Positions 22,212 through 30,181 of a stretch of DNA of 44,174 bases are shown one piece after another. This DNA comes from Lewinellaceae bacterium. GTDB lineage: Bacteria; Bacteroidota; Bacteroidia; Chitinophagales; Saprospiraceae. Where the stretch lies: assembly GCA_947476195.1 (NCBI GenBank), contig CANJPT010000025.1:1-44174 (forward strand), given 5' to 3'. The position numbers were made by a program, and so were the translations under genes. How positions within the stretch are numbered: the stretch's first letter is position 1; every line of letters begins with the position of its first letter. The notes under the pieces are model-generated. The model had not been told where the DNA came from. It saw only the letters and a list, made by a program, of their open reading frames with translations, and did no database searches.

Positions 22212-22805
22212 ATGAAATACCTTTCGATCTTACTTCTTGCTACCCTTTGCTGGGCTTCCTGCCAGGAAAATCCAGCACCAAAAAGTGCAGATACGCCGGC
22301 GTCAATCCAGGCTGGCGCACCCAAGAATGAAGCAGAAATGAAAGCATTGGCCTCGAAAAGTGGTGTACAAATGGCCGAATCAGAAATGGTAGGCACCGTT
22401 TCTGGCCCTAAAAATGGTACCATAAGCGGCAGTAATGTCTCCTTCCGTAAGGCTGCAACGATCACTTCAGACAAAATGGGCACTTTCGAGTCAAATGAAG
22501 CCGTCACTGTAAATGGTTCTTTAAACGTCGAAGACGAAGGAGAAGCTATTTTAAGTAAATCCGTTTCGGTAAAAGGAACGGGGGGCACGATAACGCTTCC
22601 CAAAGGGAAAGCCGTAATCATTGAACATTACCTGCCTGATAGCAAAACCTATGTTGTCACCTATGAAGACCCCAAAAAAGGGAATTTAAGCGCCAAAATT
22701 GATGCAAATTCGGTCGATAAGATCGCTTTAGCATCTTGGGCCCAGGTAACCCGGAAAAATGGAGATAAAGGATGGGTACTTGGAAAATATCTGAAAATCA
22801 ACTGA
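22212..22805 (+). CDS. Lipoprotein with SH3-like region, in the nuo cluster
   Basis: This 197-residue protein has a lipoprotein leader: MKYLSILLLATLCWASC with the lipid-modified Cys at 17. A start at 22212 is chosen because the longer frame to 22035 overlaps nuoE. The middle (GTISGSNVSFRKAATITSDKMGTF) and the end (TRKNGDKGWVLGKYLKIN) resemble bacterial SH3 domains, which bind cell-wall peptides. It sits between nuoE and nuoF and shares their strand. No role in complex I is known; it may just ride in the operon. The 36431 gene has a similar build. Confidence 0.6.
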   Translation: MKYLSILLLATLCWASCQENPAPKSADTPASIQAGAPKNEAEMKALASKSGVQMAESEMVGTVSGPKNGTISGSNVSFRKAATITSDKMGTFESNEAVTVNGSLNVEDEGEAILSKSVSVKGTGGTITLPKGKAVIIEHYLPDSKTYVVTYEDPKKGNLSAKIDANSVDKIALASWAQVTRKNGDKGWVLGKYLKIN

Positions 22806-22807
22806 TT

Positions 22808-23206
22808 ATGCCACAGCTTACAAAAAAAGAGATCGAAGAAATACTGGCCAGAAAGCCAGAAAGCCGCTACAAATATTTCATCCGAGTCGTAGCGGCCGAA
22901 GAAGAGGTTTGGGGGTTGGCCGATGATGAAGGTTGGCTAATGCTGGAAATTGAAGGGGAGGAAGGTGATGCACTGGCAGTGTTTCCAAACCAGGAATTTG
23001 TGGAGATTTTTCAAAAAGAGGGCGGATTTGACGAATTCCGGATAGAAGCCTTGGATTTATACGAATTTTTTGAATGGCTGGAAGATTTCGAGGAACAGAA
23101 AATGAAGGTAGCTGTATTCCCAACACCGAATTTCCAAAGCGCAGTCATGCGACCAGAAGTTGTACGGGAAGATTTTGAAGCGGAATTTGCAAAAGAACAA
23201 GAATAA
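22808..23206 (+). CDS. DUF2750-like protein, copy 1
   Basis: This 132-residue acidic protein has MPQLTKKEIEEILARKPESRYKYFIRVV (in part) at its start, then AEEEVWGLADDEGWLMLEI and VAVFPTPNFQSAVMRP. These three blocks, a helix, a VWGL-DDEGW core and a VFP-P strand, match the DUF2750 family, whose function is unknown. The start at 22808 is 2 bases after the preceding stop codon. A paralogue follows 46 bases later with the same core. Confidence 0.65.
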   Translation: MPQLTKKEIEEILARKPESRYKYFIRVVAAEEEVWGLADDEGWLMLEIEGEEGDALAVFPNQEFVEIFQKEGGFDEFRIEALDLYEFFEWLEDFEEQKMKVAVFPTPNFQSAVMRPEVVREDFEAEFAKEQE

Positions 23207-23252
23207 TAGGCTTCTGACTATCGAATAAACATTTAACCAAATTCATATTAAC

Positions 23253-23621
23253 GTGACAGCAACAGAAATCACCGCCTTTTTCAAGCAATCCGGCGAAGAA
23301 CGCTTAGCGCTTTTCATCGCAACTGTAGCCCAAACAAAATCAGTTTTTGGCATCTCAGACGATGAAGGCTGGGCTTTGCTTGGAGACAATGACGATTCCG
23401 ACATTCTCCCACTTTTCCACGATGCTAGCATTGCAGAAGCCTTTCGTAAGGCAGCAGGATTCGAGGACCATGAAATTGAGGAAATCGAAATGGAAGAACT
23501 ACTCGAATGGCTTCAGGAACTGGACGAAGACGGCGCCATGGTCGCCATTTGCCCAAACACCCGATTTGAAGGGGCGATTTTGGAGCCTGCGCAATTGATG
23601 GCGGATTTGATAGGTAAATAA
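23253..23621 (+). CDS. DUF2750-like protein, copy 2
   Basis: This 122-residue paralogue of the preceding gene shares the core (SVFGISDDEGWALLGD against EVWGLADDEGWLMLEI), the aromatic-acidic region before the end, and VAICPNTRFEGAILEP against VAVFPTPNFQSAVMRP. The start codon is GTG at 23253. The pair probably arose by tandem duplication with strong divergence. No function is known, and both lie between nuoE and nuoF. Confidence 0.65.
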   Translation: MTATEITAFFKQSGEERLALFIATVAQTKSVFGISDDEGWALLGDNDDSDILPLFHDASIAEAFRKAAGFEDHEIEEIEMEELLEWLQELDEDGAMVAICPNTRFEGAILEPAQLMADLIGK

Positions 23622-23654
23622 TTTTTTACTGCAGGTGTCATACTACCCGTTTTA

Positions 23655-23768
23655 GATGCCCAACTTATCAGTTATTTAAAATTGGCGGACAAAAAAGTTG
23701 GGATTCTGATTAACTTCAACGTGACACTTTTGAAAAATGGATTTAAACGATTTGTGAATAATTTTTAA
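23655..23768 (+). pseudogene. Remnant of a GxxExxY-family gene (C terminus only)
   Basis: The frame DAQLISYLKLADKKVGILI, then NFNVTLLKNGFKRFVNNF and a TAA at 23766-23768, is the typical C-terminal end of GxxExxY proteins (a PD-(D/E)XK-like family common in Bacteroidota). The N-terminal part with the GxxExxY motif and the catalytic core is absent. The frame stays open to about 23625, but without a plausible start. It is a decayed fragment in the nuoE-nuoF gap. Confidence 0.65.
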
Positions 23769-23774
23769 AGCAAA

Positions 23775-23842
23775 ATTCACCACAGAGACGCTTGACACAG
23801 AGCAATAAATACTCTGCACCTCTGCGCCTCTGCGGTAAAAAA
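23775..23842. repeat. Degenerate CACAGAG / CTCTGCG inverted repeat
   Basis: CACCACAGAGACGCTTGACA and, 30 bases later, CTCTGCGCCTCTGCGG form an imperfect inverted repeat of the kind often found around GxxExxY genes in these bacteria. It supports the view that a mobile or repeated GxxExxY unit once stood here, just before nuoF. Confidence 0.5.
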
Positions 23843-23846
23843 GAAT

Positions 23847-25187
23847 ATGGGTCGCAAATTACTCTTAGAACACGCCCAGGTCGAGGGCATGCACACCTAT
23901 GACGTGTACCGCAAAAACGGCGGCTACCGCTCTGTGGAAAAGGCTTTGAAAACCATGTCGCCTGACGCTGTGGTGGAAGAAGTGAAGAAGTCCGGTCTTC
24001 GTGGTCGTGGCGGCGCAGGCTTCCCGACCGGGATGAAATGGTCGTTCCTCGCTAAACCCGAGGGCGTACCACGCTACCTCGTCTGTAATGCAGATGAAAG
24101 TGAACCGGGTACATTCAAGGATCGCTACCTGATGGAGAAGATCCCGCACCTCCTCATCGAGGGCATGATCACGTCTTCGTATGCGCTGGGGGCGAACACC
24201 TCCTACATCTACATTCGCGGGGAGTATTCCTGGATCTTGTTTATCCTCGAAAAAGCCATCGCAGAAGCGTACGCGGCTGGTTGGCTGGGCAAAAACATCC
24301 TGGGATCCGGATACGACCTTGATCTCTATGTAAATATTGGTGCAGGCGCCTACATCTGCGGAGAAGAAACCGCGCTGTTAGAAAGCCTGGAAGGCAAACG
24401 TGGCAACCCGCGTATCAAACCGCCATTCCCGGCGGTAAAAGGCCTCTGGCAAAGCCCTACGGTAGTAAACAACGTAGAAACCATTGCAGCAGTTGTACCC
24501 ATCATCAACGATGGCGGAGACGAATACGCCAAGATCGGTATCGGCAAAAGCACGGGCACAAAACTGATTTCAGCCAGCGGAAACATCAACAGACCCGGCG
24601 TTTATGAGATCGAAATGAGTATCACGGTAGAAGAATTTCTCTACTCCGATGAATGGTGTGGCGGTATCAAAGGTGGAAAAAAGTTGAAGGCCTGTGTGCC
24701 GGGAGGTTCATCGGTGCCTATCCTCCCCCACTTCCTCGTTTGCAAAACAGCAGCCGGGGAAGATCGCATGATGACCTACGAAAGCCTTTCTGATGGTGGT
24801 TTCGCCACCGGTTCGATGCTGGGTTCAGGTGGTTTCATCGTGTACGACGAAGATCAGTGTATCGTGCGCAACACCTGGAATTTTGCCCGTTTCTACGCCC
24901 ACGAATCTTGCGGACAATGCTCGCCTTGCCGCGAAGGAACCGGCTGGATGGAAAAGGTTTTACACCGACTCGAAAACGGGGGGGGTAAAATGAGCGATAT
25001 TGATCTCCTGGTGGATGTGGCCAAGAAAATCGAAGGCAATACCATTTGTCCACTGGGCGATGCTGCTGCCTGGCCGGTCAGCGCAGCGATCCGGCATTTC
25101 AGGGAAGAGTTTGAGTGGCACGTGAATGAGCCTAGGGTTTGTATGGAACGGAATTATGGGTTGGTGCGAGAAAAAATAGGTGTATAA
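23847..25187 (+). CDS. nuoF: NADH-quinone oxidoreductase subunit F
   Basis: This 446-residue subunit is where NADH is oxidised. It binds FMN and the N3 [4Fe-4S] cluster. GLRGRGGAGFPTGMKWSF (about residues 50-67) is the FMN/NADH motif, NADESEPGTFKDR the next, and YICGEETALLESLEGKRG follows. The N3 cysteines are in ESCGQCSPCREGTGWM and NTICPLGD. Length and motifs are normal. It is separated from its partner nuoE by about 1.7 kb of other genes. Confidence 0.97.
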   Translation: MGRKLLLEHAQVEGMHTYDVYRKNGGYRSVEKALKTMSPDAVVEEVKKSGLRGRGGAGFPTGMKWSFLAKPEGVPRYLVCNADESEPGTFKDRYLMEKIPHLLIEGMITSSYALGANTSYIYIRGEYSWILFILEKAIAEAYAAGWLGKNILGSGYDLDLYVNIGAGAYICGEETALLESLEGKRGNPRIKPPFPAVKGLWQSPTVVNNVETIAAVVPIINDGGDEYAKIGIGKSTGTKLISASGNINRPGVYEIEMSITVEEFLYSDEWCGGIKGGKKLKACVPGGSSVPILPHFLVCKTAAGEDRMMTYESLSDGGFATGSMLGSGGFIVYDEDQCIVRNTWNFARFYAHESCGQCSPCREGTGWMEKVLHRLENGGGKMSDIDLLVDVAKKIEGNTICPLGDAAAWPVSAAIRHFREEFEWHVNEPRVCMERNYGLVREKIGV

Positions 25188-25212
25188 TAATGAATCGATC
25201 AACTCAAATTCT

Positions 25213-25344
25213 ATGTCTAGCCTTCCAACATATTACGATTTAATTGTTTCCAAAATCAGGAATAACAAGGTAATTGTTTTATTAATATTGGGAGCGATAC
25301 TGCTTGCTTGGTTCGTTAATGTTGTTAAGGAGTATATGCCATGA
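25213..25344 (+). CDS. Small single-pass membrane protein, unrecognised
   Basis: This 43-residue ORF has ATG at 25213 and a TGA at 25342-25344. It has a polar N terminus with a basic stretch (SKIRNNK) and one membrane helix (VIVLLILGAILLAWFVNVV). Its stop overlaps the start of the next ORF as ATGA, which suggests coupling and supports it as a real gene or its remnant. I do not recognise the family. It lies in the nuoF-nuoG gap, next to toxin-antitoxin debris. Confidence 0.45.
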   Translation: MSSLPTYYDLIVSKIRNNKVIVLLILGAILLAWFVNVVKEYMP

Positions 25345-25547
25345 GATACCTCCTTGACTCGCATACTTTTTTATGGTTTTCAGACGATGCACCGGAATTA
25401 AGCCCACAAGCCAAATCACTTATTATGGACGAGTCGGTTAGTATTGCTGTGAGTAATGACCTTCGCCGATATCAAACACAAACTCACCACCCTAAAAACC
25501 AAACTGCTCGAACAAAAAATTTAGAAAATGACGATCACAATTCCTGA
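25341..25547 (+). pseudogene. Truncated PIN-domain toxin
   Basis: The first 38 residues (MRYLLDSHTFLWFSDDAPEL, then SPQAKSLIMDESVSIAVS) are a clear start of a VapC-like PIN domain of the LLDSHTFLW type, with the first catalytic Asp. After that the frame gives an unrelated Gln/Thr-rich tail and stops at 68 codons, so the remaining acidic residues are missing. A deletion seems to have joined it to another sequence (a different frame reads DIKHKLTTLKTKLLEQK). It is probably inactive. Confidence 0.65.
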
Positions 25548-25767
25548 TTCGACTTTGGAAAAAGCCAATATCTCGCCCAGCGAACTGCTGATTGAGGTGG
25601 CCGTGTACTTATATGATAAGGAACGCCTTACCATGGGGCAAGCCAAACGATTGGCTGGCTTGAATCATATTGCATTTCAAAAAGAACTGGCCAAACGGAA
25701 TGTGTACATCAAACTGGATATGGAAGATTTGGAGCTTGATTTAAAAAACCTTGAGTTGTTGAAATGA
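25528..25767 (+). CDS. UPF0175-family antitoxin
   Basis: This 79-residue protein has MTITIPDSTLEKANISPSEL, then EVAVYLYDKERLTMGQAKRL and AGLNHIAFQKELAKRNVYI. This is the compact helical layout of UPF0175 antitoxins, which repress their operon and neutralise a PIN toxin. Its stop overlaps the next gene's start (ATGA), as expected of a toxin-antitoxin pair. It lies between nuoF and nuoG on the same strand. Confidence 0.85.
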   Translation: MTITIPDSTLEKANISPSELLIEVAVYLYDKERLTMGQAKRLAGLNHIAFQKELAKRNVYIKLDMEDLELDLKNLELLK

Positions 25768-26243
25768 TTGTAGTCAGTGATACTTCACCTGTAACAAATC
25801 TGATTCTGTTGGGGCAGTTACAATTGCTTCATCAAATTTTTGGAATAGTGATTTTGCCAGAGGCTGTTTTTGAGGAATTGTGCCAAATACCAGAACAAAA
25901 AGCCATTCTAGAACAGCAAGGATGGATATTTATTCAAAAGCCAAGTGACACGGCATGGGTTGACATTTTGAAATTAGAATTGGATCGAGGTGAGGCAGAA
26001 GCAATTGCATTGGCTGTTGAATTAAAGGCTGCGGCTTTGATTATTGACGAAAGACAAGGTAGGAACAAGGCTGAGTCAGTTGAACTGAAGATTATTGGAT
26101 TGCTTGGTATTTTACTTGAAGCCAAATCAAAAGGACTGATTTTATTTGTCCGACCATTGATTGATGAATTGGTGAACAAAATTGGATTCAGGATACAGCC
26201 TGCACTTTATCAAGCAATACTATTAAAAGCTGGAGAGCAATGA
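25764..26243 (+). CDS. DUF3368 PIN-domain toxin
   Basis: This 159-residue PIN-like nuclease has the DUF3368 start MIVVSDTSPVTNLILLGQL with its first Asp at residue 6. Further sites are E38 in PEAVFEEL, the LDRGEAEAIALA block, and the acidic IIDERQGRNKAESV block. The C-terminal GLLGILLEAKSKGLI is typical. Partner of the UPF0175 protein just upstream. Such toxins are thought to cut RNA. The gene looks whole and all acidic sites are visible. Confidence 0.88.
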   Translation: MIVVSDTSPVTNLILLGQLQLLHQIFGIVILPEAVFEELCQIPEQKAILEQQGWIFIQKPSDTAWVDILKLELDRGEAEAIALAVELKAAALIIDERQGRNKAESVELKIIGLLGILLEAKSKGLILFVRPLIDELVNKIGFRIQPALYQAILLKAGEQ

Positions 26244-26350
26244 AAGCGTTCAAAGTCTACCTGAAAACTTCGCTGGCCCGAGGCTCTGTGTTATAGGCTT
26301 TGAATCTAAAATCTGGAATACTGTTGTTAATATTCATAAAACCTTCAATC

Positions 26351-26785
26351 ATGAAACACCTACTGTTCTTGATCCTGTCTCTTTTACCTTACCTCGCCTA
26401 TGCCCAAACGGTTATAACGCAAGGTAAATGTGGAGATACTTTGGAGGGTGAATTCAAAAGCAGTAAAGAAACTCAGGACATTGAAATTTCAATGAGTGCC
26501 GGGGATTTATTTGAAATTATGGTAGTCCCGGTAAGTGATGACTTGAAGATCAGGGCTGAGATGTACAATTCAGACAATCAACCCATAGCGAATGAAGAGC
26601 CCACTGACCTCATGTTTAAAGATGAAACCGTCCGGAGTATTACTTTAACATCCGGCGAGATCAAATCAAACGGCATATTCAAAATCAGGTTATTCAATTA
26701 TAACGTTGAGCCTGATAAAACTGGCGTTTATAACACATATATCAAGTGCATTAAAAGTAACGGTGATGTGATAAACCCAAAATAG
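26351..26785 (+). CDS. Secreted protein of unknown function
   Basis: This 144-residue protein has a signal peptide (MKHLLFLILSLLPYLAYAQ, cut probably after AYA). A beta-rich domain follows: GKCGDTLEGEFKSSKETQD, AGDLFEIMVVPVSDDLKIR and SGEIKSNGIFKIRLFNYN. The pattern hints at a small pre-peptidase C-terminal-like or jelly-roll fold, but I do not recognise a family with confidence. The start is at 26351, since the longer frame adds residues before the signal. It lies directly before nuoG. Confidence 0.6.
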   Translation: MKHLLFLILSLLPYLAYAQTVITQGKCGDTLEGEFKSSKETQDIEISMSAGDLFEIMVVPVSDDLKIRAEMYNSDNQPIANEEPTDLMFKDETVRSITLTSGEIKSNGIFKIRLFNYNVEPDKTGVYNTYIKCIKSNGDVINPK

Positions 26786-26798
26786 AAAAGTAATTAAA

Positions 26799-27731
26799 AT
26801 GGCAAAAATTACCATAGACGGACAAACCATCGAGGTCGCCGACGGCACCACCATCCTGAACGCAGCACGCCAGATCGGAGGCGAGCTCGTTCCGCCCGCA
26901 ATGTGCTATTATTCTACGCTCCAAGGCTCGGGCGGTAAATGTCGCACCTGTCTCGTACGCGTCACCAAAGGCTCGGATAAAGATCCACGCCCAATGCCCA
27001 AACTCATGGCTTCGTGCCAGACGCCGGTCATGGATGGCATGGAAGTCGCCAGCAAAAGCGATGCAACGGTCGTAGAAGCCCGCGCATCCGTCACGGAGTT
27101 TTTGCTCATCAACCACCCCCTGGATTGCCCGATTTGTGATCAGGCGGGCGAGTGTAACTTGCAGGACCTCGCGTTTGAGCATGGCAAAGCCAGTACCCGC
27201 TACGAATTTGAGCGCCGCACCTTTGAGAAAATTGACATCGGCCCCTACATCAAACTCCACATGACGCGCTGCATCATGTGTTTCCGGTGTGTATTTGTTG
27301 CCAATCAGCTCACCGATCAACGGGTACATGGAATCATCAACCGCGGTGACCACGCGGAGATAAGTACTTACATCGAAAAGGCCATCGACAACGATTTTAG
27401 TGGAAATATCATTGACGTATGCCCTGTGGGTGCACTTACGGACCGCACTTTCCGATTCAAAAGCCGCGTATGGTTCCTCAATCCTATGGATGCACACCGC
27501 GCTTGTGATAAGTGTTCCGGCAAAGTAGTCGCCTGGATGTACGGCGGAGAGATCTACCGGGTCACCGGTCGCAAAGACAAATATGGGGAGGTGCACGATT
27601 TTATTTGCAACACCTGCCGTTTTGAAAAAAAGGACAAATCCGACTGGACTATTGAGGGTCCACGAGATCTCGATAAGTCATCTGTTATTTCACAAAACCA
27701 TTACGAGCACGGAGAATTAACGGTTCGATAA
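26799..27731 (+). CDS. nuoG: NADH-quinone oxidoreductase subunit G, short form
   Basis: This 310-residue protein has the N-terminal ferredoxin fold (TIDGQTIEVADGTTILNAAR; cysteines in GKCRTCLVRV), the His/Cys cluster site (NHPLDCPICDQAGECNLQD) and the CIMCFRC...CPVGAL cluster site. A last pair of cysteine motifs follows (CDKCSG and ICNTCRF). These are the N1b, N5, N4 and N7-like sites. The large molybdopterin-oxidoreductase-like domain found in most NuoG proteins (usually above 650 residues in total) is absent. The frame ends cleanly, so this looks like a natural short form. Confidence 0.92.
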   Translation: MAKITIDGQTIEVADGTTILNAARQIGGELVPPAMCYYSTLQGSGGKCRTCLVRVTKGSDKDPRPMPKLMASCQTPVMDGMEVASKSDATVVEARASVTEFLLINHPLDCPICDQAGECNLQDLAFEHGKASTRYEFERRTFEKIDIGPYIKLHMTRCIMCFRCVFVANQLTDQRVHGIINRGDHAEISTYIEKAIDNDFSGNIIDVCPVGALTDRTFRFKSRVWFLNPMDAHRACDKCSGKVVAWMYGGEIYRVTGRKDKYGEVHDFICNTCRFEKKDKSDWTIEGPRDLDKSSVISQNHYEHGELTVR

Positions 27732-27732
27732 A

Positions 27733-28356
27733 ATGTTGAAAATGAGAATTTTAATGTTTTTTGTGCTGCTTATTTTGGGTTTGACCGCATGTGTTGGCGG
27801 GGGTGAAAAGTTAGCAGCAGGTATTGGTGATAATAATAAGGTAGAAGTTGCCAAACCTGTATCTCCAGTGGTCAATCAGGATTCGATTAGCATGGCAGAA
27901 ACCATTCACACCTTTTATAAGTGGTATGGCGAGAGTGGTAAGCATTTGATCACAAAAATTATTTTTGTAAACAAATCCGCGAAACACCCCACCCTCGACC
28001 TAAAAATTTTGGGTAATTATTTAGGAGAGTTTTCTAAAAGCGGGGCAATTTGTATGGAATTCATACAAAACGAGACCATCTTTTACCGGGCATGTGCATT
28101 GGCCTGGAGAGAAGAAAACTCGGATGGGCTGCTCACTGGTTTTGAAGCAGATAGATACTATTGTGAACAAGACGGAGATGTCAGTGAATTTCTGACCGCA
28201 GGTATCACCTATCAAATAACAGAAGATCGCGCCACCGTGCAGCTTCTACTTGACCCCAACGGCCCAAATGGCGGACCCCGAAATTTTGAAATGAAAAAGG
28301 AAAATGGCAAATGGCTGCTTTCTAAAAATGGATGTGAATCAGCTTTTGTACACTAA
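27733..28356 (+). CDS. Lipoprotein, possibly DUF3828-like
   Basis: This 207-residue protein starts one base after the nuoG stop. The leader MLKMRILMFFVLLILGLTAC ends in a lipobox (LTAC, Cys 20). The central block AETIHTFYKWYGESGKH and the C-terminal QLLLDPNGPNGGPRNFEM, then KENGKWLLSKNGCE resemble DUF3828 proteins, which are periplasmic and of unknown role. The similarity is judged by eye only. It sits between nuoG and nuoH. Confidence 0.5.
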   Translation: MLKMRILMFFVLLILGLTACVGGGEKLAAGIGDNNKVEVAKPVSPVVNQDSISMAETIHTFYKWYGESGKHLITKIIFVNKSAKHPTLDLKILGNYLGEFSKSGAICMEFIQNETIFYRACALAWREENSDGLLTGFEADRYYCEQDGDVSEFLTAGITYQITEDRATVQLLLDPNGPNGGPRNFEMKKENGKWLLSKNGCESAFVH

Positions 28357-28428
28357 ACCAGTGGATACCAATCCTATTGCGCCATATCCTTGGCGTAAAA
28401 CATTGAAAATGAGTAACTTGACATACGC

Positions 28429-29460
28429 ATGAGTCTTATCTTACTTTACAGTCTGGGCTTGATTTTTGAAAAAGCCGTCCTTATTATAGTATTGTTCGTT
28501 GTCACGCTTGGCGTGGCTGCCTATGCTACTTATGGCGAGCGCAAGATTGCCGCCTTTTTTCAGGATCGTCTCGGCCCCAGTAATGCAGGCCCTTGGGGCC
28601 TTCTCCAACCAATTGCAGACGGGGTTAAAATGTTCACCAAAGAGGATTTCGTGCCAAACCAATCGGAGCGCTGGATATACGTTCTGGCTCCAGGTGCTTT
28701 TATCTTCGTGGCACTGATGGCCTCTGCGGTCATTCCTTGGGGCACCACGCTCACCCTGGGCGGCCTCAACTGGAGTCTCCAGGTGGCTGACGTAAACATT
28801 GGGATCCTGTACGTAGTTGGACTTGCTTCATTGGGCGTCTATGGTATCATGCTGGGAGGTTGGGCTTCCAACAATAAGTTTTCCCTTTACGGAGCCATTC
28901 GTGCTAGTTCTCAGATGATCTCTTATGAGTTGGCAATGGGACTATCGCTTATCGCTATCGTTATGTTGAGTGGCTCATTAAGCCTTAAAACTATCGTTGA
29001 ACAACAGTCCGGAATGTGGAATGTGGTTTATCAACCACTGGGATTCATACTCTTCCTAACCTGCGCCCTTGCTGAGTGCAATCGTGCCCCTTTCGACATG
29101 GCGGAGTGCGAAACCGAACTGATTGGTGGTTATCATACAGAGTACAGTGCCATGAAGCTTGGGATGTTCCTTTTTGCAGAATATATCAACATGTTCATTT
29201 CCTGTACCGTAATCTCATGTATCTATTTTGGTGGCTACCATTTCCCCGGACTTGACCCAAACTGGCTGGGAGGATTATTAGGCCCAATCATTTTGCTCAG
29301 CAAATCTTTCTTTTTCATCTTTGTATTCATGTGGATTCGATGGACACTCCCTCGTTTTCGCTATGATCAATTGATGCACTTGGGCTGGAAATCCCTGATT
29401 CCACTTGCGATCGTGAATATGATGCTGACTGGGGCCGGAATCTTGTGGCTTGGGAAGTAA
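28429..29460 (+). CDS. nuoH: NADH-quinone oxidoreductase subunit H
   Basis: This 343-residue membrane subunit has about eight helices and links the quinone pocket to the proton channels. Visible motifs: YGERKIAAFFQDRLGPSNAG, PWGLLQPIADGVKMFTKEDF, ASSQMISYELAMG, NRAPFDMAECETELIGGYHT (split here) and WIRWTLPRFRYDQLMHLGWK. All are highly conserved in NuoH. It is followed by nuoI after 112 bases. Confidence 0.97.
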   Translation: MSLILLYSLGLIFEKAVLIIVLFVVTLGVAAYATYGERKIAAFFQDRLGPSNAGPWGLLQPIADGVKMFTKEDFVPNQSERWIYVLAPGAFIFVALMASAVIPWGTTLTLGGLNWSLQVADVNIGILYVVGLASLGVYGIMLGGWASNNKFSLYGAIRASSQMISYELAMGLSLIAIVMLSGSLSLKTIVEQQSGMWNVVYQPLGFILFLTCALAECNRAPFDMAECETELIGGYHTEYSAMKLGMFLFAEYINMFISCTVISCIYFGGYHFPGLDPNWLGGLLGPIILLSKSFFFIFVFMWIRWTLPRFRYDQLMHLGWKSLIPLAIVNMMLTGAGILWLGK

Positions 29461-29572
29461 GGAGGTCTGAGGTATAAACCTATTGTGCAAAACCCTAAAT
29501 ACCATGCAGCACTAACCTTTTTGGACATAACATTAAAGACGAAAGGCTAAAAGTCAAAGAATAGCGAACGAT

Positions 29573-30118
29573 ATGCAATCACTTACGAACCGCTCGAAAA
29601 ACGTCGTCAACAAACAAATGACCTTCATGGAGCGCATTTACCTGCCTGCCATTGCGAAGGGAATGTGGACGACGCTAAAGCACTTTTTTAGAAAATCAAA
29701 TACCGTTTCTTATCCAAAAGAACAACGGGAGTTTGCTCCTGTATTCCGCGGCTGGCATGTACTGAAACGCGATGAACAAGGCAGGGAAAATTGTACAGCC
29801 TGCGGACTTTGTGCAGTAGCATGCCCGGCTGAAGCCATCACAATGATTGCCGAAGAGCGCGAAAAAGGAGAAGAGCATCTCTACAAAGAAGAAAAATATG
29901 CCGCCGTATACGAGATCAATATGTTGCGCTGTATTTTTTGTGGACTCTGCGAGGAGGCTTGCCCCAAAGAGGCTATCTTCTTGACAGACCGGATTGTTCC
30001 GAGTGATTATGTGCGTCAAAATTTCGTATTTGGCAAAAACATGTTGGTAGAAGGAATAACGCCTGAAACTCGGATTGACGTAACTAAAAGGCAAAAACAC
30101 CTAACAGAAACCCATTAA
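29573..30118 (+). CDS. nuoI: NADH-quinone oxidoreductase subunit I
   Basis: This 181-residue subunit holds the N6a and N6b [4Fe-4S] clusters in two ferredoxin motifs: CTACGLCAVACPAEA (about 76-90) and CIFCGLCEEACPKEA (about 123-137). It links NuoG's clusters to NuoB. The N-terminal amphipathic part (ERIYLPAIAKGMWTTLKHF) contacts the membrane arm. The first ATG at 29573 is used; a later ATG within 20 codons could also work. Confidence 0.96.
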   Translation: MQSLTNRSKNVVNKQMTFMERIYLPAIAKGMWTTLKHFFRKSNTVSYPKEQREFAPVFRGWHVLKRDEQGRENCTACGLCAVACPAEAITMIAEEREKGEEHLYKEEKYAAVYEINMLRCIFCGLCEEACPKEAIFLTDRIVPSDYVRQNFVFGKNMLVEGITPETRIDVTKRQKHLTETH

Positions 30119-30181
30119 CGGTGAACAATGAACCGAATGGCTAAGTGCCTATCCGATGTTCATAGTTCCTAGTTCAAAATC

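Noticed and set aside
26240-26296. 18-codon ORF overlapping the DUF3368 stop (MKAFKVYLKTSLARGSVL)
   Set aside because: It is too short to support; it may be a leftover of an inserted unit.
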